From: Chitinimonas arctica
GTDB lineage: Bacteria > Pseudomonadota > Gammaproteobacteria > Burkholderiales > Chitinimonadaceae
Assembly (NCBI RefSeq): GCF_007431345.1
Contig: NZ_CP041730.1
Location: 4,340,001-4,404,000, forward strand
DNA: 64,000 nucleotides
Reading direction: 5' to 3'
The notes beneath the pieces are model-generated. The model had not been told where the DNA came from. It saw only the letters and a program-made list of their open reading frames with translations, and did no database searches. Each line of letters opens with the position of its first letter. The stretch's first letter is position 1. Below, piece after piece: positions 7,710 to 16,435 of the stretch. Both the position numbers and the translations under genes were made by a program.

Positions 7710-8192
7710 TCAGGCCTTGGCAACCGGCTTGACTTCGGCTTTTGGATCGGCCGCCTTGGCGATCACGGCCTTGGCTTCTGCCTTGGGCTCGTCGGACTTG
7801 GCGGCTGCCGGCTTGGCGGTCTGCTTCTTCAGCAGTTCCTGGACGCTCTTGTTCAGTTCGTCGATGCGCTTGTTCAGGTCGGCGACATCCTTGTTGCTGG
7901 GCACGCCCAGGGTGTTCAGGGCGCGGGCTACGCGGTCCTGGAACACTTGCTCCAATTTGTCCCAGGTCTCGGTTGCTTTGCTGGTCACGGCCACAACTTT
8001 CTCCTCAGCCGACTTGCGGCTCTTCTCTTCGACTTGCTTGCCGGCTTCGACCAGGTGATCGAAGGCTTTTACGCCCTCGCCCTGGGCCTTGGCGAAAGCA
8101 CCGAGGCCGGCCAGCCAGATCTGGTTGGCGGATTCAAGGATAACGTGCGCGTACTGCTTTTCTTCGGTCGCTTTCTTCAGTGCTTTTGCCAT
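7710..8192 (-). CDS. phasin (PHA granule-associated protein)
   Basis: 160 residues. Phasin helical domain at 15-125 (ILESANQIWLAGLGAFAKAQ is the signature; VFQDRVARALNTLGVPSNKDV and DLNKRIDELNKSVQEL are amphipathic and coiled-coil helices). A Lys/Ala/Pro-rich tail (KPAAAKS.EPKAEAKA) resembles the DNA-binding-like tails of PhaF/PhaP-type phasins. Coats polyhydroxyalkanoate granules in the cytoplasm. Ends in TGA; GGAGTCC precedes the ATG. Family assignment (granule-associated protein, PhaI/PhaF type) is firm; which subtype is not. Confidence 0.88.
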   Translation of the reverse strand: MAKALKKATEEKQYAHVILESANQIWLAGLGAFAKAQGEGVKAFDHLVEAGKQVEEKSRKSAEEKVVAVTSKATETWDKLEQVFQDRVARALNTLGVPSNKDVADLNKRIDELNKSVQELLKKQTAKPAAAKSDEPKAEAKAVIAKAADPKAEVKPVAKA

Positions 8193-8529
8193 GGTGGACT
8201 CCTGGGTTCGAAAATGACAAGTTCAAATGGGCATGACGCCCGGATTCTTAACTCCCGCGTGCCACTCAGCCCGGTGGCTCTTTATAATCAAGCGCTCCTG
8301 CATGGCAATAGCGGCTTGTCTTGGAGCCAATTATCCGGATGGAGTTGCGCTAAGTGCCAGTTTTTTATCGCTATTTTGTTTTCGCTACTGGTGGCTACGC
8401 CACACTGTTGTTCTGCCGCAACGTCGTACTTTCGCCCACGGAAGCCGTGGATGCCCGATAGGGCGCGGTCCAAGCCGATGCGGCCACGCCACGCTGTAGG
8501 ATTTTCGCCAATCACTTTTATGCCACAGC
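8193..8529. other. 337-nt intergenic region between divergent genes
   Basis: Separates the phasin gene (minus) from the gene at 8530 (plus), so it must hold both promoters. Somewhat AT-richer than its surroundings. No clear hairpin, repeat or operator was recognised. Confidence 0.4.
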
Positions 8530-9198
8530 ATGCTTGCTTCGCTTGACGACACCATTACCCAAAGCGGGCTTTCCCGCCCGCGCTACCTGCTGGCTCATTG
8601 GCAGACGCAGCGTCTGGCGCGCAGCTATGCCGACCTGGCTGCGAGCGAGCGCTATGCACCCGCCACCGAATTCTTCCTGGCCGATCTGTACGCACCCCGG
8701 GATTTTTCCCGGCGCGACCAGGATGGCGAGCGGGTGGTTGCCAAGATGCGCGCGCTATTGCCGGCACGCGCCATGGCGGCCATCCAGAGCGCCTTGCACC
8801 TGAACCGCTTGAGCCAGCAGCTGGATATCGGCATGGCCGATATGCTGTTTGGCGAGATGGGTGTAGCGGATATCGACGAGGTCAACTACGCCGAGGCCTA
8901 TCGGCGCTGCAAGCAGTTCGCTGCCCGGCGCGAACAGATCGTCCTGGTCGATGCCTTGGGCCATGAGTTGGACGCGGTGGTAAAGAAGCCGCTCGTGCAG
9001 CTGGCGCTCAAGCTGGCCCACGGTCCCGCCCATCTGGCCGGTTTGGGCGAATTGCAGGATTTTTTGGAGCGCGGCGTGGCGGCATTTCTACATATGCGCG
9101 GCGCCGAGGTATTCCTCGCCACCGTGCGTGAACGGGAAAGCAGCATACTTGCCCGTATCGAAGCAGGAGAGCCGCAGCCGTTCCGATTGGACGGCTAG
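8530..9198 (+). CDS. conserved protein of unknown function (FFLxDLYxPRDFS family)
   Basis: 222 residues, helical, no signal peptide. The motif TEFFLADLYAPRDFSRRD at residues 46-63, preceded by YAPA, marks a widely distributed proteobacterial family of unknown function. It sits between the phasin and the PHA-system protein, so a link to PHA or lipid metabolism is possible by context only. No good ribosome site precedes the ATG. Ends 93 nt before the next gene on the same strand. Confidence 0.65.
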   Translation: MLASLDDTITQSGLSRPRYLLAHWQTQRLARSYADLAASERYAPATEFFLADLYAPRDFSRRDQDGERVVAKMRALLPARAMAAIQSALHLNRLSQQLDIGMADMLFGEMGVADIDEVNYAEAYRRCKQFAARREQIVLVDALGHELDAVVKKPLVQLALKLAHGPAHLAGLGELQDFLERGVAAFLHMRGAEVFLATVRERESSILARIEAGEPQPFRLDG

Positions 9199-9291
9199 GG
9201 AAGTGCCGCAAGATAGCGGCAACGCCTTTGCAGTAGCCGGCACCATGGCCGATAGTGAAACCAACCACAGACTTTGAACGGAGCAATTTTG

Positions 9292-9564
9292 ATGTCCATC
9301 CAGATCCGACACAGCCACAACAAATCCCAGGAAGAAGCTCGCAAGCTGGCCGAGCAAGTGGCGGAGCAAATGAAAAACGAGTTCGCCATGGAATACCGTT
9401 GGGACGGCGACGTATTGAACTTCCAGCGCCCCGGCGTTTCGGGTCAATTGATGCTGCCACCGGGTGAAGTCGTGATGGATGTGAAGCTGGGCTTTTTGCT
9501 GTCCGCGATGAAGCCGCGTATCGAAGGCGAAGTGAGGAAATTCCTGACGCAGCAATTCGGTTAA
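9292..9564 (+). CDS. polyhydroxyalkanoic acid system family protein
   Basis: 90 residues. IQIRHSHNKSQEEARKLAEQVAEQM at the start and the middle FAMEYRWDGDVLNFQRPGVSGQL match the family of small proteins associated with PHA systems (TIGR02610 type). The fold resembles a SRPBCC-like short domain; molecular role unknown. Start set to the ATG at 9292, with GGAG 9 nt upstream, rather than the TTG at 9274. Together with the phasin gene at 7710 it indicates PHA storage. A strong terminator follows. Confidence 0.8.
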   Translation: MSIQIRHSHNKSQEEARKLAEQVAEQMKNEFAMEYRWDGDVLNFQRPGVSGQLMLPPGEVVMDVKLGFLLSAMKPRIEGEVRKFLTQQFG

Positions 9565-9598
9565 GGCGAGCTGCGCGAATCGGGATGATGGGCAGCAA

Positions 9599-9631
9599 AA
9601 AGGCGCGTCCTCAGGGACGCGCCTTTTCTGT
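9599..9631. terminator. bidirectional terminator
   Basis: AAGGCGCGTCC and GGACGCGCCTT, perfect 11-bp arms with a TCAG loop, flanked by A and T runs on both sides. Serves the PHA-system gene (plus) and the acyl reductase gene (minus), which converge here. Confidence 0.85.
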
Positions 9632-9634
9632 TTC

Positions 9635-11629
9635 TTAGAGGTGGATGCCTTTCATGATCTGCATAAAGGCCAATTGATCGGCACTCAGTTCCTGCGCCCG
9701 GCTTGCTTCCTTGCTGCCTTGGGAGGCGGTCGAATCGGGGAACATGCGGTAGGCGGTATTCATGATGATCTGGGCCACGCGCGGCGCCAGGGCGTGGATG
9801 ATCTGGCCGAAAATGCCCAGGCCGGAGGCGACGCGGACCGGTTTATAGATGACGGCTTGCGCCACCATATCGGCCGCTTCGTCCGGGCTGATGATAAAGG
9901 GCATGTTCTTGTAGATATCGGTCGGCGCGATCATCGGCGTGCGCACCAGCGGCATATTGATGGTGGTGAAGTAGATGCCGCGGTCCGAGTATTCGCTGGC
10001 GGCGCAGCGGGTGAAAGCGTCCAGCGCCGCCTTCGAGGCCACGTAGGCCGAGAAGCGCGGTGAATTGGTCAACACCCCGATGGACGAAATATTGATGATC
10101 TGACCGGCCTTGCGCGCGCTCATGGTGGGCAGTAGCGCCAGGGTGAGGCGCAGGCTGCCGAAATAATTGAGCTGCATGGTGCGCTCGAAGTCGTGGAAGC
10201 GGTCGTAGCTGTTCTCCACCGCGCGGCGGATGGAGCGGCCGGCATTATTGATCAGCACATCGACATGGCCATGGTCGGCCAGCACCTGCTTGGCCAATTC
10301 ATCGATGGCCTCCAGGCTGGACAGGTCGCAGGAGTAGATCCAGCACTTGCCTCCCTCTGCTTCAATCTCTTGCTTGGTCGCTTCCAGCTTTTCCCTGTCG
10401 CGCGCGACGATGATGACTTTGGCGCCGGCACCCGCCAGCTTGAGCGCGCTGGCCTGGCCGATACCGGACGAGCCGCCGGTGATCAGCACGGTCTTGCCGC
10501 GCGCCATGCCCGACAGGGTGCGGTCGATAAACAAATCCGGGTCGAGATGGCGCTCCCAATAATCCCACAGCTTCCAGGCATAGTCTTCCAGCGGCGGCAG
10601 CTTGATATCGCTACCGGCCAATAGCTTTTGGGTCTGGCGGCTGTCGAAGCGGGTGGGGTAGGAGACAAAATTCATGATGTCGGACGGCAAGCCCAGGTCC
10701 TTCATCACTGCATCGCGCACTCGTCGCACCGGCGTCAGCGAGGAGATAGCCTGCCTGATCATGGATGGCACGAAGCCAAAAATCGCCGGATTGAGCCGTA
10801 CCGTGAGCTTCGGTGCATGGGCAGCTTCGGCGAAGATGGCCAAGACTTCGCCGACCCGCTTGGCATCCGGATCGGTCAGGTGGAAGCACTCGCCATTGTG
10901 GCCGGCAAGGTGGGCGATATGGTCCATCGCTTCCACCACGTAATCGACCGGCACGATATTGATGCGGCCTCCGTCGATGCCGATGGCCGGCATCCAGGGC
11001 GGCAGGATCTTGCGCATCTTCTGCAGGACTTTGAAGAAGTAGTAGGGACCGTCGATCTTGTCGATTTCGCCGGTCTTGGAGCTACCCACCACGATACCCG
11101 GTCGGTAGACCCGCCACGGCCGCTTGCATTCCTTGCGGACGATGGCTTCGGAGTCATGCTTGGTGCGGAAATAGGGGTGGTTGAGCTTACCGGCTTCCTC
11201 GAACATATCTTCCGAGAAGACACCTTCATACAGGCCGGCCGAGGCGATGGAACTGGTGTGGTGGAAGATGCCTGCCTCGACCGCTTCGGCGAGCTGCACG
11301 GCATGGCGGGTGCCGTTCACATTGGCTTCCAATTGCTGCTCGGCGGTGGCGGTCAGGTCGTACAGCGCGGCCAGGTGGAAGAAGTGCTTGATCTTGCCCT
11401 TGAGCTCGGCGATATCCTTGGCGGAGATGCCTAGCTTGGGCTTGCCCAGTTCGCCGACCACCGCGATGACCCGGTCCGCATCCTTGCCCCAGCGGGCCTT
11501 GATCGTGTCGAATTTTTCCAATGACTCCTTGCGGACCAGCGCATAGATCTTGCCCTTGCGCTTTTGCAGCAGGGTCTGCACCAGATTGTTGCCGATAAAA
11601 CCGGTGGCGCCGGTCACGAAATAGGTCAT
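9635..11629 (-). CDS. two-domain fatty acyl reductase (fatty alcohol-forming), SDR fusion
   Basis: 664 residues, two Rossmann domains. The N-terminal extended-SDR domain has TGATGFIG (6-13) and the Y153-x3-K157 pair; the C-terminal classical SDR domain has TGGSSGIG (384-391), NNAG (461-464) and Y529-x3-K533. Length and order match the bacterial alcohol-forming fatty acyl-CoA/ACP reductases of the Marinobacter Maqu_2220 type (about 660 aa), in which the Acr1-like C-terminal part gives aldehyde and the N-terminal part gives alcohol. The divergent neighbour is a WS/DGAT, which would esterify the alcohol with acyl-CoA to wax. Substrate is inferred from architecture and context. Confidence 0.78.
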   Translation of the reverse strand: MTYFVTGATGFIGNNLVQTLLQKRKGKIYALVRKESLEKFDTIKARWGKDADRVIAVVGELGKPKLGISAKDIAELKGKIKHFFHLAALYDLTATAEQQLEANVNGTRHAVQLAEAVEAGIFHHTSSIASAGLYEGVFSEDMFEEAGKLNHPYFRTKHDSEAIVRKECKRPWRVYRPGIVVGSSKTGEIDKIDGPYYFFKVLQKMRKILPPWMPAIGIDGGRINIVPVDYVVEAMDHIAHLAGHNGECFHLTDPDAKRVGEVLAIFAEAAHAPKLTVRLNPAIFGFVPSMIRQAISSLTPVRRVRDAVMKDLGLPSDIMNFVSYPTRFDSRQTQKLLAGSDIKLPPLEDYAWKLWDYWERHLDPDLFIDRTLSGMARGKTVLITGGSSGIGQASALKLAGAGAKVIIVARDREKLEATKQEIEAEGGKCWIYSCDLSSLEAIDELAKQVLADHGHVDVLINNAGRSIRRAVENSYDRFHDFERTMQLNYFGSLRLTLALLPTMSARKAGQIINISSIGVLTNSPRFSAYVASKAALDAFTRCAASEYSDRGIYFTTINMPLVRTPMIAPTDIYKNMPFIISPDEAADMVAQAVIYKPVRVASGLGIFGQIIHALAPRVAQIIMNTAYRMFPDSTASQGSKEASRAQELSADQLAFMQIMKGIHL

Positions 11630-11806
11630 TGGGGTGTGCTCCTCACATGGTCATGCTGTCTGATATGCTTTTTCGAACCGCTGTATACCGCGCCAGTGCT
11701 GGCGTTCAGCGACAAGCTGTGTTCTATAATCGTCCGCAGAGTCAGTCAAGCGGGGGGGCGCTCCGCACTTGTTCAACGACCAGAATCCATACACAGGGTG
11801 GGAAAT
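11630..11806. promoter_or_regulatory. divergent promoter region of wax ester genes
   Basis: 177 nt between the start codons of the acyl reductase (minus) and the wax synthase (plus). Both must be transcribed from here, suggesting joint control. No operator palindrome was identified. Confidence 0.4.
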
Positions 11807-13297
11807 ATGCTGATGAATCTATTCGGTTCCGGCCGCGAGTCCATGTCCGCAGTTGACACGGCCTGGCTGCGCATGGATAGGCCGACCAACCTGATGGTGA
11901 TCACCGGCATGATGTTTTTCGAAGGCGAGATCGACTTCGAGCGTTTGCGTGTGGTGATGGAGCAACGCTTGCTCAAGCATGCGCGCTTCAAGCAGAAGGT
12001 CGTGCGTACCGGCACCAATGCCGCCTGGGAAGACGACCCGGATTTCGATATCGCCAACCATCTGCACCGGGTGGCCTTGCCCGGCAAGGCCGGCAAGCCC
12101 GAGCTGGAAACAATGGTGAACGATCTGATATCGGTGCCCATGGATTTTTCCAAGCCGGTCTGGCAGTTCTATGTGGTGGAAAACTATCAAGGCGGCAGCG
12201 TATTGGTGGCGCGCATCCATCACTGTATCGCCGATGGTATTGCGCTGATCCAGGTCCTATTGGGTTTGACCGATAAGGAAGAGGAGCCTCACCAAAAGGC
12301 CGCGCCCAAGAAGAGTAAGTTCCTGGCCGATGAGCGGGAGCCCGATGATCCCTTCATGCGCTTGTACCGCCCCGTCGCCAAGATGTATGCCGGCGTGCTC
12401 AAGAGCTATGGCAAGTTGCTGGGTACCAGCTATGGGCTGATGGCCAACCCCGGCAAGCTGGCCGAATACACCCAGACCGGCCTGGGCCTGGGCCAGGGGA
12501 TTGCCCGGTTGGCGGCAATGCCGGCCGATCCGCGCACCAAGTTCAAGGGCAAGCTGTCCACCGTCAAGCGCATCGCCTGGTCCGAATCGCTACCCCTGCC
12601 GGAGGTTAAGCATGTCGGCAAGGCCCTGGGCTGCTCCATCAACGATGTGCTGCTGTCCTGCGTGGCCGGCGCCCTGCGTGGCTATTTGATCGAGCGGGGC
12701 CAGCAGGTGGACGGTTTGACCATTCGCGCCTCGGTGCCGGTCAACCTGCGCCCGGAAAGCAAGCTGGACAAGCTGGGCAATTATTTTGGCCTGGTCTTTC
12801 TGCCGCTGCCCATCGGCGTGGCCAACCCGATCGAGCGGGTGTATGAAGTCAAGCGCCGCATGGAGGAGATCAAGGGTGGTTACGATGCCATCATCACCCT
12901 GGGCCTGTTGTCCGTGGTCGGCTCCCTGCCCAATATGATCGAACAGCCGGCCATCGAGTATTTCAGTACCAAGTCCACCGCGGTGATGACCAATGTGCCG
13001 GGGCCGCGCGAACCCATCTACCTGGCCGGCGCCAAGGTGCACGACCTGCAGTTCTGGGTGCCGCAGTCGGGCGAGATCGGCATGGGCGTGTCCATCCTGT
13101 CTTACAACGACAGGGTCAATTTCGGAGTGATGACCGATAAGAAGCTGGTGCCCGATCCATCACGCATCATCGAGGGCTTCGGCGCGGAATTCGAGAAACT
13201 GGTGCTGGCTACGCTATTGAGTGTGCTTGATTGCCCACCCGATCCTGAGATGGCCGAGCTGCATCTGGCGGTCTTGCGCATGCAGTCGGCGTCTTAA
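11807..13297 (+). CDS. wax ester synthase / diacylglycerol acyltransferase (WS/DGAT)
   Basis: 496 residues. HHCIADG at 138-144 is the HHxxxDG acyltransferase motif; MSAVDTAWLRMD near the start and TNVPGPREPIYLAGA in the C-terminal part are further family marks. It joins acyl-CoA to a fatty alcohol (wax ester) or diacylglycerol (triacylglycerol) at the membrane/lipid droplet. The start at 11807 is preceded by GGGTGGG; ATG 11813 is also possible, and the longer frame to 11564 runs into the neighbour's coding region and is rejected. Divergent from the acyl reductase at 9635, giving a two-enzyme wax pathway. A terminator follows at 13340. Confidence 0.9.
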   Translation: MLMNLFGSGRESMSAVDTAWLRMDRPTNLMVITGMMFFEGEIDFERLRVVMEQRLLKHARFKQKVVRTGTNAAWEDDPDFDIANHLHRVALPGKAGKPELETMVNDLISVPMDFSKPVWQFYVVENYQGGSVLVARIHHCIADGIALIQVLLGLTDKEEEPHQKAAPKKSKFLADEREPDDPFMRLYRPVAKMYAGVLKSYGKLLGTSYGLMANPGKLAEYTQTGLGLGQGIARLAAMPADPRTKFKGKLSTVKRIAWSESLPLPEVKHVGKALGCSINDVLLSCVAGALRGYLIERGQQVDGLTIRASVPVNLRPESKLDKLGNYFGLVFLPLPIGVANPIERVYEVKRRMEEIKGGYDAIITLGLLSVVGSLPNMIEQPAIEYFSTKSTAVMTNVPGPREPIYLAGAKVHDLQFWVPQSGEIGMGVSILSYNDRVNFGVMTDKKLVPDPSRIIEGFGAEFEKLVLATLLSVLDCPPDPEMAELHLAVLRMQSAS

Positions 13298-13339
13298 AGC
13301 AGGGGCCCCGCCGGTACGGTTGGGCGCAAGCCATGCTGC

Positions 13340-13368
13340 ACCGTCCCTTGTCGCGGGGACGGTTTTGC
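13340..13368 (+). terminator. terminator after wax ester synthase
   Basis: ACCGTCCC and GGGACGGT arms with an 8-nt loop followed by TTTTGCTT, 43 nt after the stop. Confidence 0.7.
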
Positions 13369-13416
13369 TTCAGGGTTGCATGCTTTCCCCCTCCTTATCC
13401 TTTTACGGAACATCCC

Positions 13417-14562
13417 ATGTTTTCCGAACGCATCGATCGTCTACAGGGTTCGCTGGTGCGCGAAATCCTGGCCGTCGCCAATCAGCCCGACGTGATTTCC
13501 TTTGCCGGTGGCCTGCCCGCAGCCGAAGCCATGCCTAAGCTGGATTTTTCCGATCTACCTGCCGGCCTCAGCCAATATGGCCCCAGCGAAGGCGAAAAAT
13601 GGCTGCGCGAAGCGGTCGCCGCCGAAATGAGCAAGAACGGCGTACCGGTGGGCAGCGATGACATTCTGATACTGACCGGATCGCAACAAGGCCTGGACCT
13701 GGCCGCCAAGCTGTTTGTCGACAAGGGCACGCCGGTACTGGTGGAGGCACCGACCTTCCTGGCCGCCGTGCAATGCTTCAGCTTGTTCGGTGCCCGTTAT
13801 GTGGAAGTCGGCCTGACGCCGAACGGTCCGGACCTGGTCGAACTGGAGCGCAAGCTGATCGCCGAAAAGCCGCGCTTCGCCTATCTGATCCCTACCTTCC
13901 AGAATCCGTCCGGTGTCTGCTACGACGAAGCTACCCGGCAACGTGTCGCCGATCTGTTCGACGAACACAATGTGGTCTTGCTGGAAGACGAGCCGTACCG
14001 CGAACTGGTCTATGACGAATGCGACCGGGCGCCAATCTGCGCCCGCCTGAAAAAGGCGCAGTGGATACACTTCGGTACCTTCTCCAAGACCGCCATTCCA
14101 GGTCTGCGCGTCGCTTACCTGGCCTGCTCGCCCGGCCTGATGCCGCATCTGTACAAGCTCAAGCAAGCCGCCGACCTGCATACCAACCGGCAAGGCCAGT
14201 GGGCCATGCACAAACTGCTGACCTCGCCCGATTACCCGGCCCATATCGCCCGTCTGCGCGGTTTCTACCACCAGAAGCGCGACATGATGTCGGCGGCACT
14301 GGACAAGCATTTCCATGACCTGGCCGACTGGACCATTCCGCCTGGCGGCTTGTTCTTCTGGCTGAAGCTGAAGGCGAATATCGACAGCTACGCGCTGCTG
14401 CAGCCAGCACTGGAACGCAAGGTCGCCTTTATGCCAGGCAAGCCTTTCTATGCCACCGAAAGGGTATCGAACGAATTACGGCTCAATTTCAGCCACGCCG
14501 CGCCGGAAAAGATCGAAGAGGGCGTCAAGGTGCTGTCGGAAGTGATTCGCGCGCACCTGTAA
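13417..14562 (+). CDS. PLP-dependent aminotransferase, class I/II (LysN/AAT-like)
   Basis: 381 residues. Fold-type I aminotransferase: DVISFAGGLPAAEAMP near the N-terminus and TGSQQGLDLAAKLFVDKG are signatures of the 2-aminoadipate/aromatic aminotransferase branch without a GntR domain. PTFQNPSG is the Asn-containing cofactor loop, EDEPYRELVYD has the Asp/Tyr pair, and FGTFSKTAIPGLRVAYL holds the Schiff-base Lys. Cytosolic amino acid transamination; the exact substrate cannot be read off. Start set at the ATG 13417 (GGAA upstream), since the longer frame crosses the wax synthase terminator. Confidence 0.85.
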   Translation: MFSERIDRLQGSLVREILAVANQPDVISFAGGLPAAEAMPKLDFSDLPAGLSQYGPSEGEKWLREAVAAEMSKNGVPVGSDDILILTGSQQGLDLAAKLFVDKGTPVLVEAPTFLAAVQCFSLFGARYVEVGLTPNGPDLVELERKLIAEKPRFAYLIPTFQNPSGVCYDEATRQRVADLFDEHNVVLLEDEPYRELVYDECDRAPICARLKKAQWIHFGTFSKTAIPGLRVAYLACSPGLMPHLYKLKQAADLHTNRQGQWAMHKLLTSPDYPAHIARLRGFYHQKRDMMSAALDKHFHDLADWTIPPGGLFFWLKLKANIDSYALLQPALERKVAFMPGKPFYATERVSNELRLNFSHAAPEKIEEGVKVLSEVIRAHL

Positions 14563-14588
14563 CCTGGCATGCCTTAGCGACAAACCTG

Positions 14589-14616
14589 AACAAGCCGCCT
14601 ACGGGCGGCTTGTTGT
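14589..14616 (+). terminator. terminator shared by aminotransferase and Sel1 genes
   Basis: AACAAGCCGCC and GGCGGCTTGTT, perfect 11-bp arms with a TACG loop, followed by a GTTG stretch on the plus strand and preceded by TGAAC. The stop codon of the minus-strand Sel1 gene (14599-14601) lies inside the hairpin. Confidence 0.7.
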
Positions 14617-15387
14617 TGGGGTGTTGGAAACGGTTTGACTGCCTTGGCGACGCGAAGACAAGTAGCTATCCAGGGCCTTGAGGAGGTTCCGGGGTGCTTG
14701 CATCTCGCGCGCAAGGGCTTCGGCCGACTTGATATGGGCCGCTGTCATGGTTTGCGCCAGGGTCGTCATGGCCTTCTTGGCCGCATCTTGATGGGGTGCA
14801 GCGAGGATAAACAGCGCATATGGCACGATTAAGCGCTTTGGTCCTTTGAGATGCTTATCGTCGGAATAAACGAGGCCGAGCGTGAGCAGTGCTTTGTCAA
14901 AGCCTTGCTCAGCCGATTTGCGGAGCCATATCAGCGCCTGCCGTGGGTCGGCGCCGACGCCCTCGCCATTCAAGTAGGCCAATCCGATGAAGTATTGCGC
15001 GAATGCATCGCCTCGGTCGGCCGCTTTGCGGATCCAGGTATAGGCGAGCTGGGCATCCTCCGGTACACCATCGCCAAGGGCGTAGATCACGCCCAAGTTG
15101 ACGTGGGCATTTACATGGTTCTGTTCAGCAGCTTTTTCGAATAACTCGCGGGCGCGCTGATTGTCTTTTGTAGTCCCCAGGCCTTTCCAATAGATAAGGC
15201 CAAGATTGTTCTGTGCGTCGGCATTTCCTTGGTCCGCCAGTGCCTGGAAGATTGGCGCAGCGACCTGGTAGTCCTTTGCCTTGTAGGCGGCAAGGCCGTC
15301 TTCCAGGGTGGCGGCGTGGCTGCATAGCGCCGACAGTAGCAAGAGGCTGGCGAGGAGATGCTTGTGAGCAGTGGATAAGCTGAGCAT
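14599..15387 (-). CDS. exported Sel1/TPR-repeat protein
   Basis: 262 residues. Signal peptide at the start (MLSLSTAHKHLLASLLLLSA, cleavage after ..CSHA), then at least four Sel1-like repeats: AYKAKDYQVAAPIFQALADQG, then A..NLGLIYWKGLG..., A..NLGVIYALGDGV..., AQYFIGLAYLNGEGV.... These are protein-interaction scaffolds. The C-terminal 90 residues are helical and unrecognised. The start at 15387 gives a proper signal peptide; the longer frame to 15564 adds a non-membrane, Cys-containing leader and is not favoured. Periplasmic location is inferred. Confidence 0.8.
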   Translation of the reverse strand: MLSLSTAHKHLLASLLLLSALCSHAATLEDGLAAYKAKDYQVAAPIFQALADQGNADAQNNLGLIYWKGLGTTKDNQRARELFEKAAEQNHVNAHVNLGVIYALGDGVPEDAQLAYTWIRKAADRGDAFAQYFIGLAYLNGEGVGADPRQALIWLRKSAEQGFDKALLTLGLVYSDDKHLKGPKRLIVPYALFILAAPHQDAAKKAMTTLAQTMTAAHIKSAEALAREMQAPRNLLKALDSYLSSRRQGSQTVSNTPTTSRP

Positions 15388-15652
15388 GGCGTTGAGTTTT
15401 TCGAGGTGTGTGCAGGGGGCTGGTGCACCGACTATGGCTTGGTACACCGGCTCTTTGCAAGGCTGGTCTTCGATGCAAGAAATACGCGTGTGAATTTCGG
15501 TTGTTTCTCCGGCGTGGGGCGCGTGAGATCGGACGTCCCTGGTGCGCGGAACCTTTCCTTGCATGGAGGTGTCAACTAATCTGTAAACTAATCAGGTGAG
15601 GGCTCCTTGCGCCTTCGACTGAAAACCTTACCGTTCCCACCAGGAGATAGCA

Positions 15653-16435
15653 ATGGCCACCAATACGCTCGGCACGTGGCGCAAGCCGCCACTGGCCTAT
15701 GTCGTAGCCGAGTTGGTTATTTCTCCCTACTACACCCTGGCCTCCAAGATTCCAGGCCTGCAAGACCAGCTGCGGAGTGTTTTTCCGAAGACTATCGAGG
15801 CTACTGAACTGGTTGTAGAGAGTAAGACACCCTCGTCGCAGCAATTATGGCAACTTCTTTCTGCTGATCAGCACCTGGGTGTTCAGTTCGGGACCAGGGC
15901 GATATCACTGCATGCGACTACCTATCTACACTCCAAGGACTTCCTGTCTCGTTTGGCTGAGGTGCTGGATGCGATAGCTTCTGCTGACCTTGGCGCATTC
16001 GTGGAGAGAGTAGGGCTCAGATATATCGATCTCATCGTTCCAAATAGTGACAGGCTCCCAACGGAGTACCTCGTAAGCCAACTTCATGGGGTTACGCCAG
16101 CTAGCGCCCAAGCTAATGGATCGATGTGGCAAGCGGCGTTTCGGTTCGATAGTGCTTTGGTGAACCTCCGCGTAATGGCGCCTGCCCCGCAAGGCATTGT
16201 CTTACCCCCCGACTTTTCTGCCATGCCACTCAAAAAGCCTGCAATCATGGTGGATGCAGAAGAAAGTTCAAAAGACGATAGACCCATCGGCTTTATAGAC
16301 ACTGACTGCCTTAAAGAGATCGGTCGCGTTTTCGACGCCGCCGAGCTAGTCGGTATCTACACTGAATTGCAGAAACTCGCGTCCGAGACATTCCGGGCAG
16401 CATTGTCGGATCATGCAAGGAGGGAGTGGCAATGA
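15653..16435 (+). CDS. TIGR04255 family protein, gene 1 of three-gene island
   Basis: 260 residues. WRKPPLAYVVAELVISPYYTLASKIPGLQDQLR at the start and the middle LGAFVERVGLRYIDLI match the sporadically distributed TIGR04255 family (start with P...V..E..F, later a G.RY.N.I-like strand). Function unknown. CCAGGAGATAG precedes the ATG. The stop overlaps the next start (ATGA), so the two are translationally coupled. GC is lower than in the flanking genes and the operon lies between unrelated conserved genes, which fits acquired cargo. No signal peptide or membrane segment. Confidence 0.65.
   Translation: MATNTLGTWRKPPLAYVVAELVISPYYTLASKIPGLQDQLRSVFPKTIEATELVVESKTPSSQQLWQLLSADQHLGVQFGTRAISLHATTYLHSKDFLSRLAEVLDAIASADLGAFVERVGLRYIDLIVPNSDRLPTEYLVSQLHGVTPASAQANGSMWQAAFRFDSALVNLRVMAPAPQGIVLPPDFSAMPLKKPAIMVDAEESSKDDRPIGFIDTDCLKEIGRVFDAAELVGIYTELQKLASETFRAALSDHARREWQ

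Noticed and set aside
11564..11806. Upstream extension of the WS/DGAT frame
   Set aside because: It overlaps the start of the divergent reductase and has no family similarity; ATG 11807 fits the family start.
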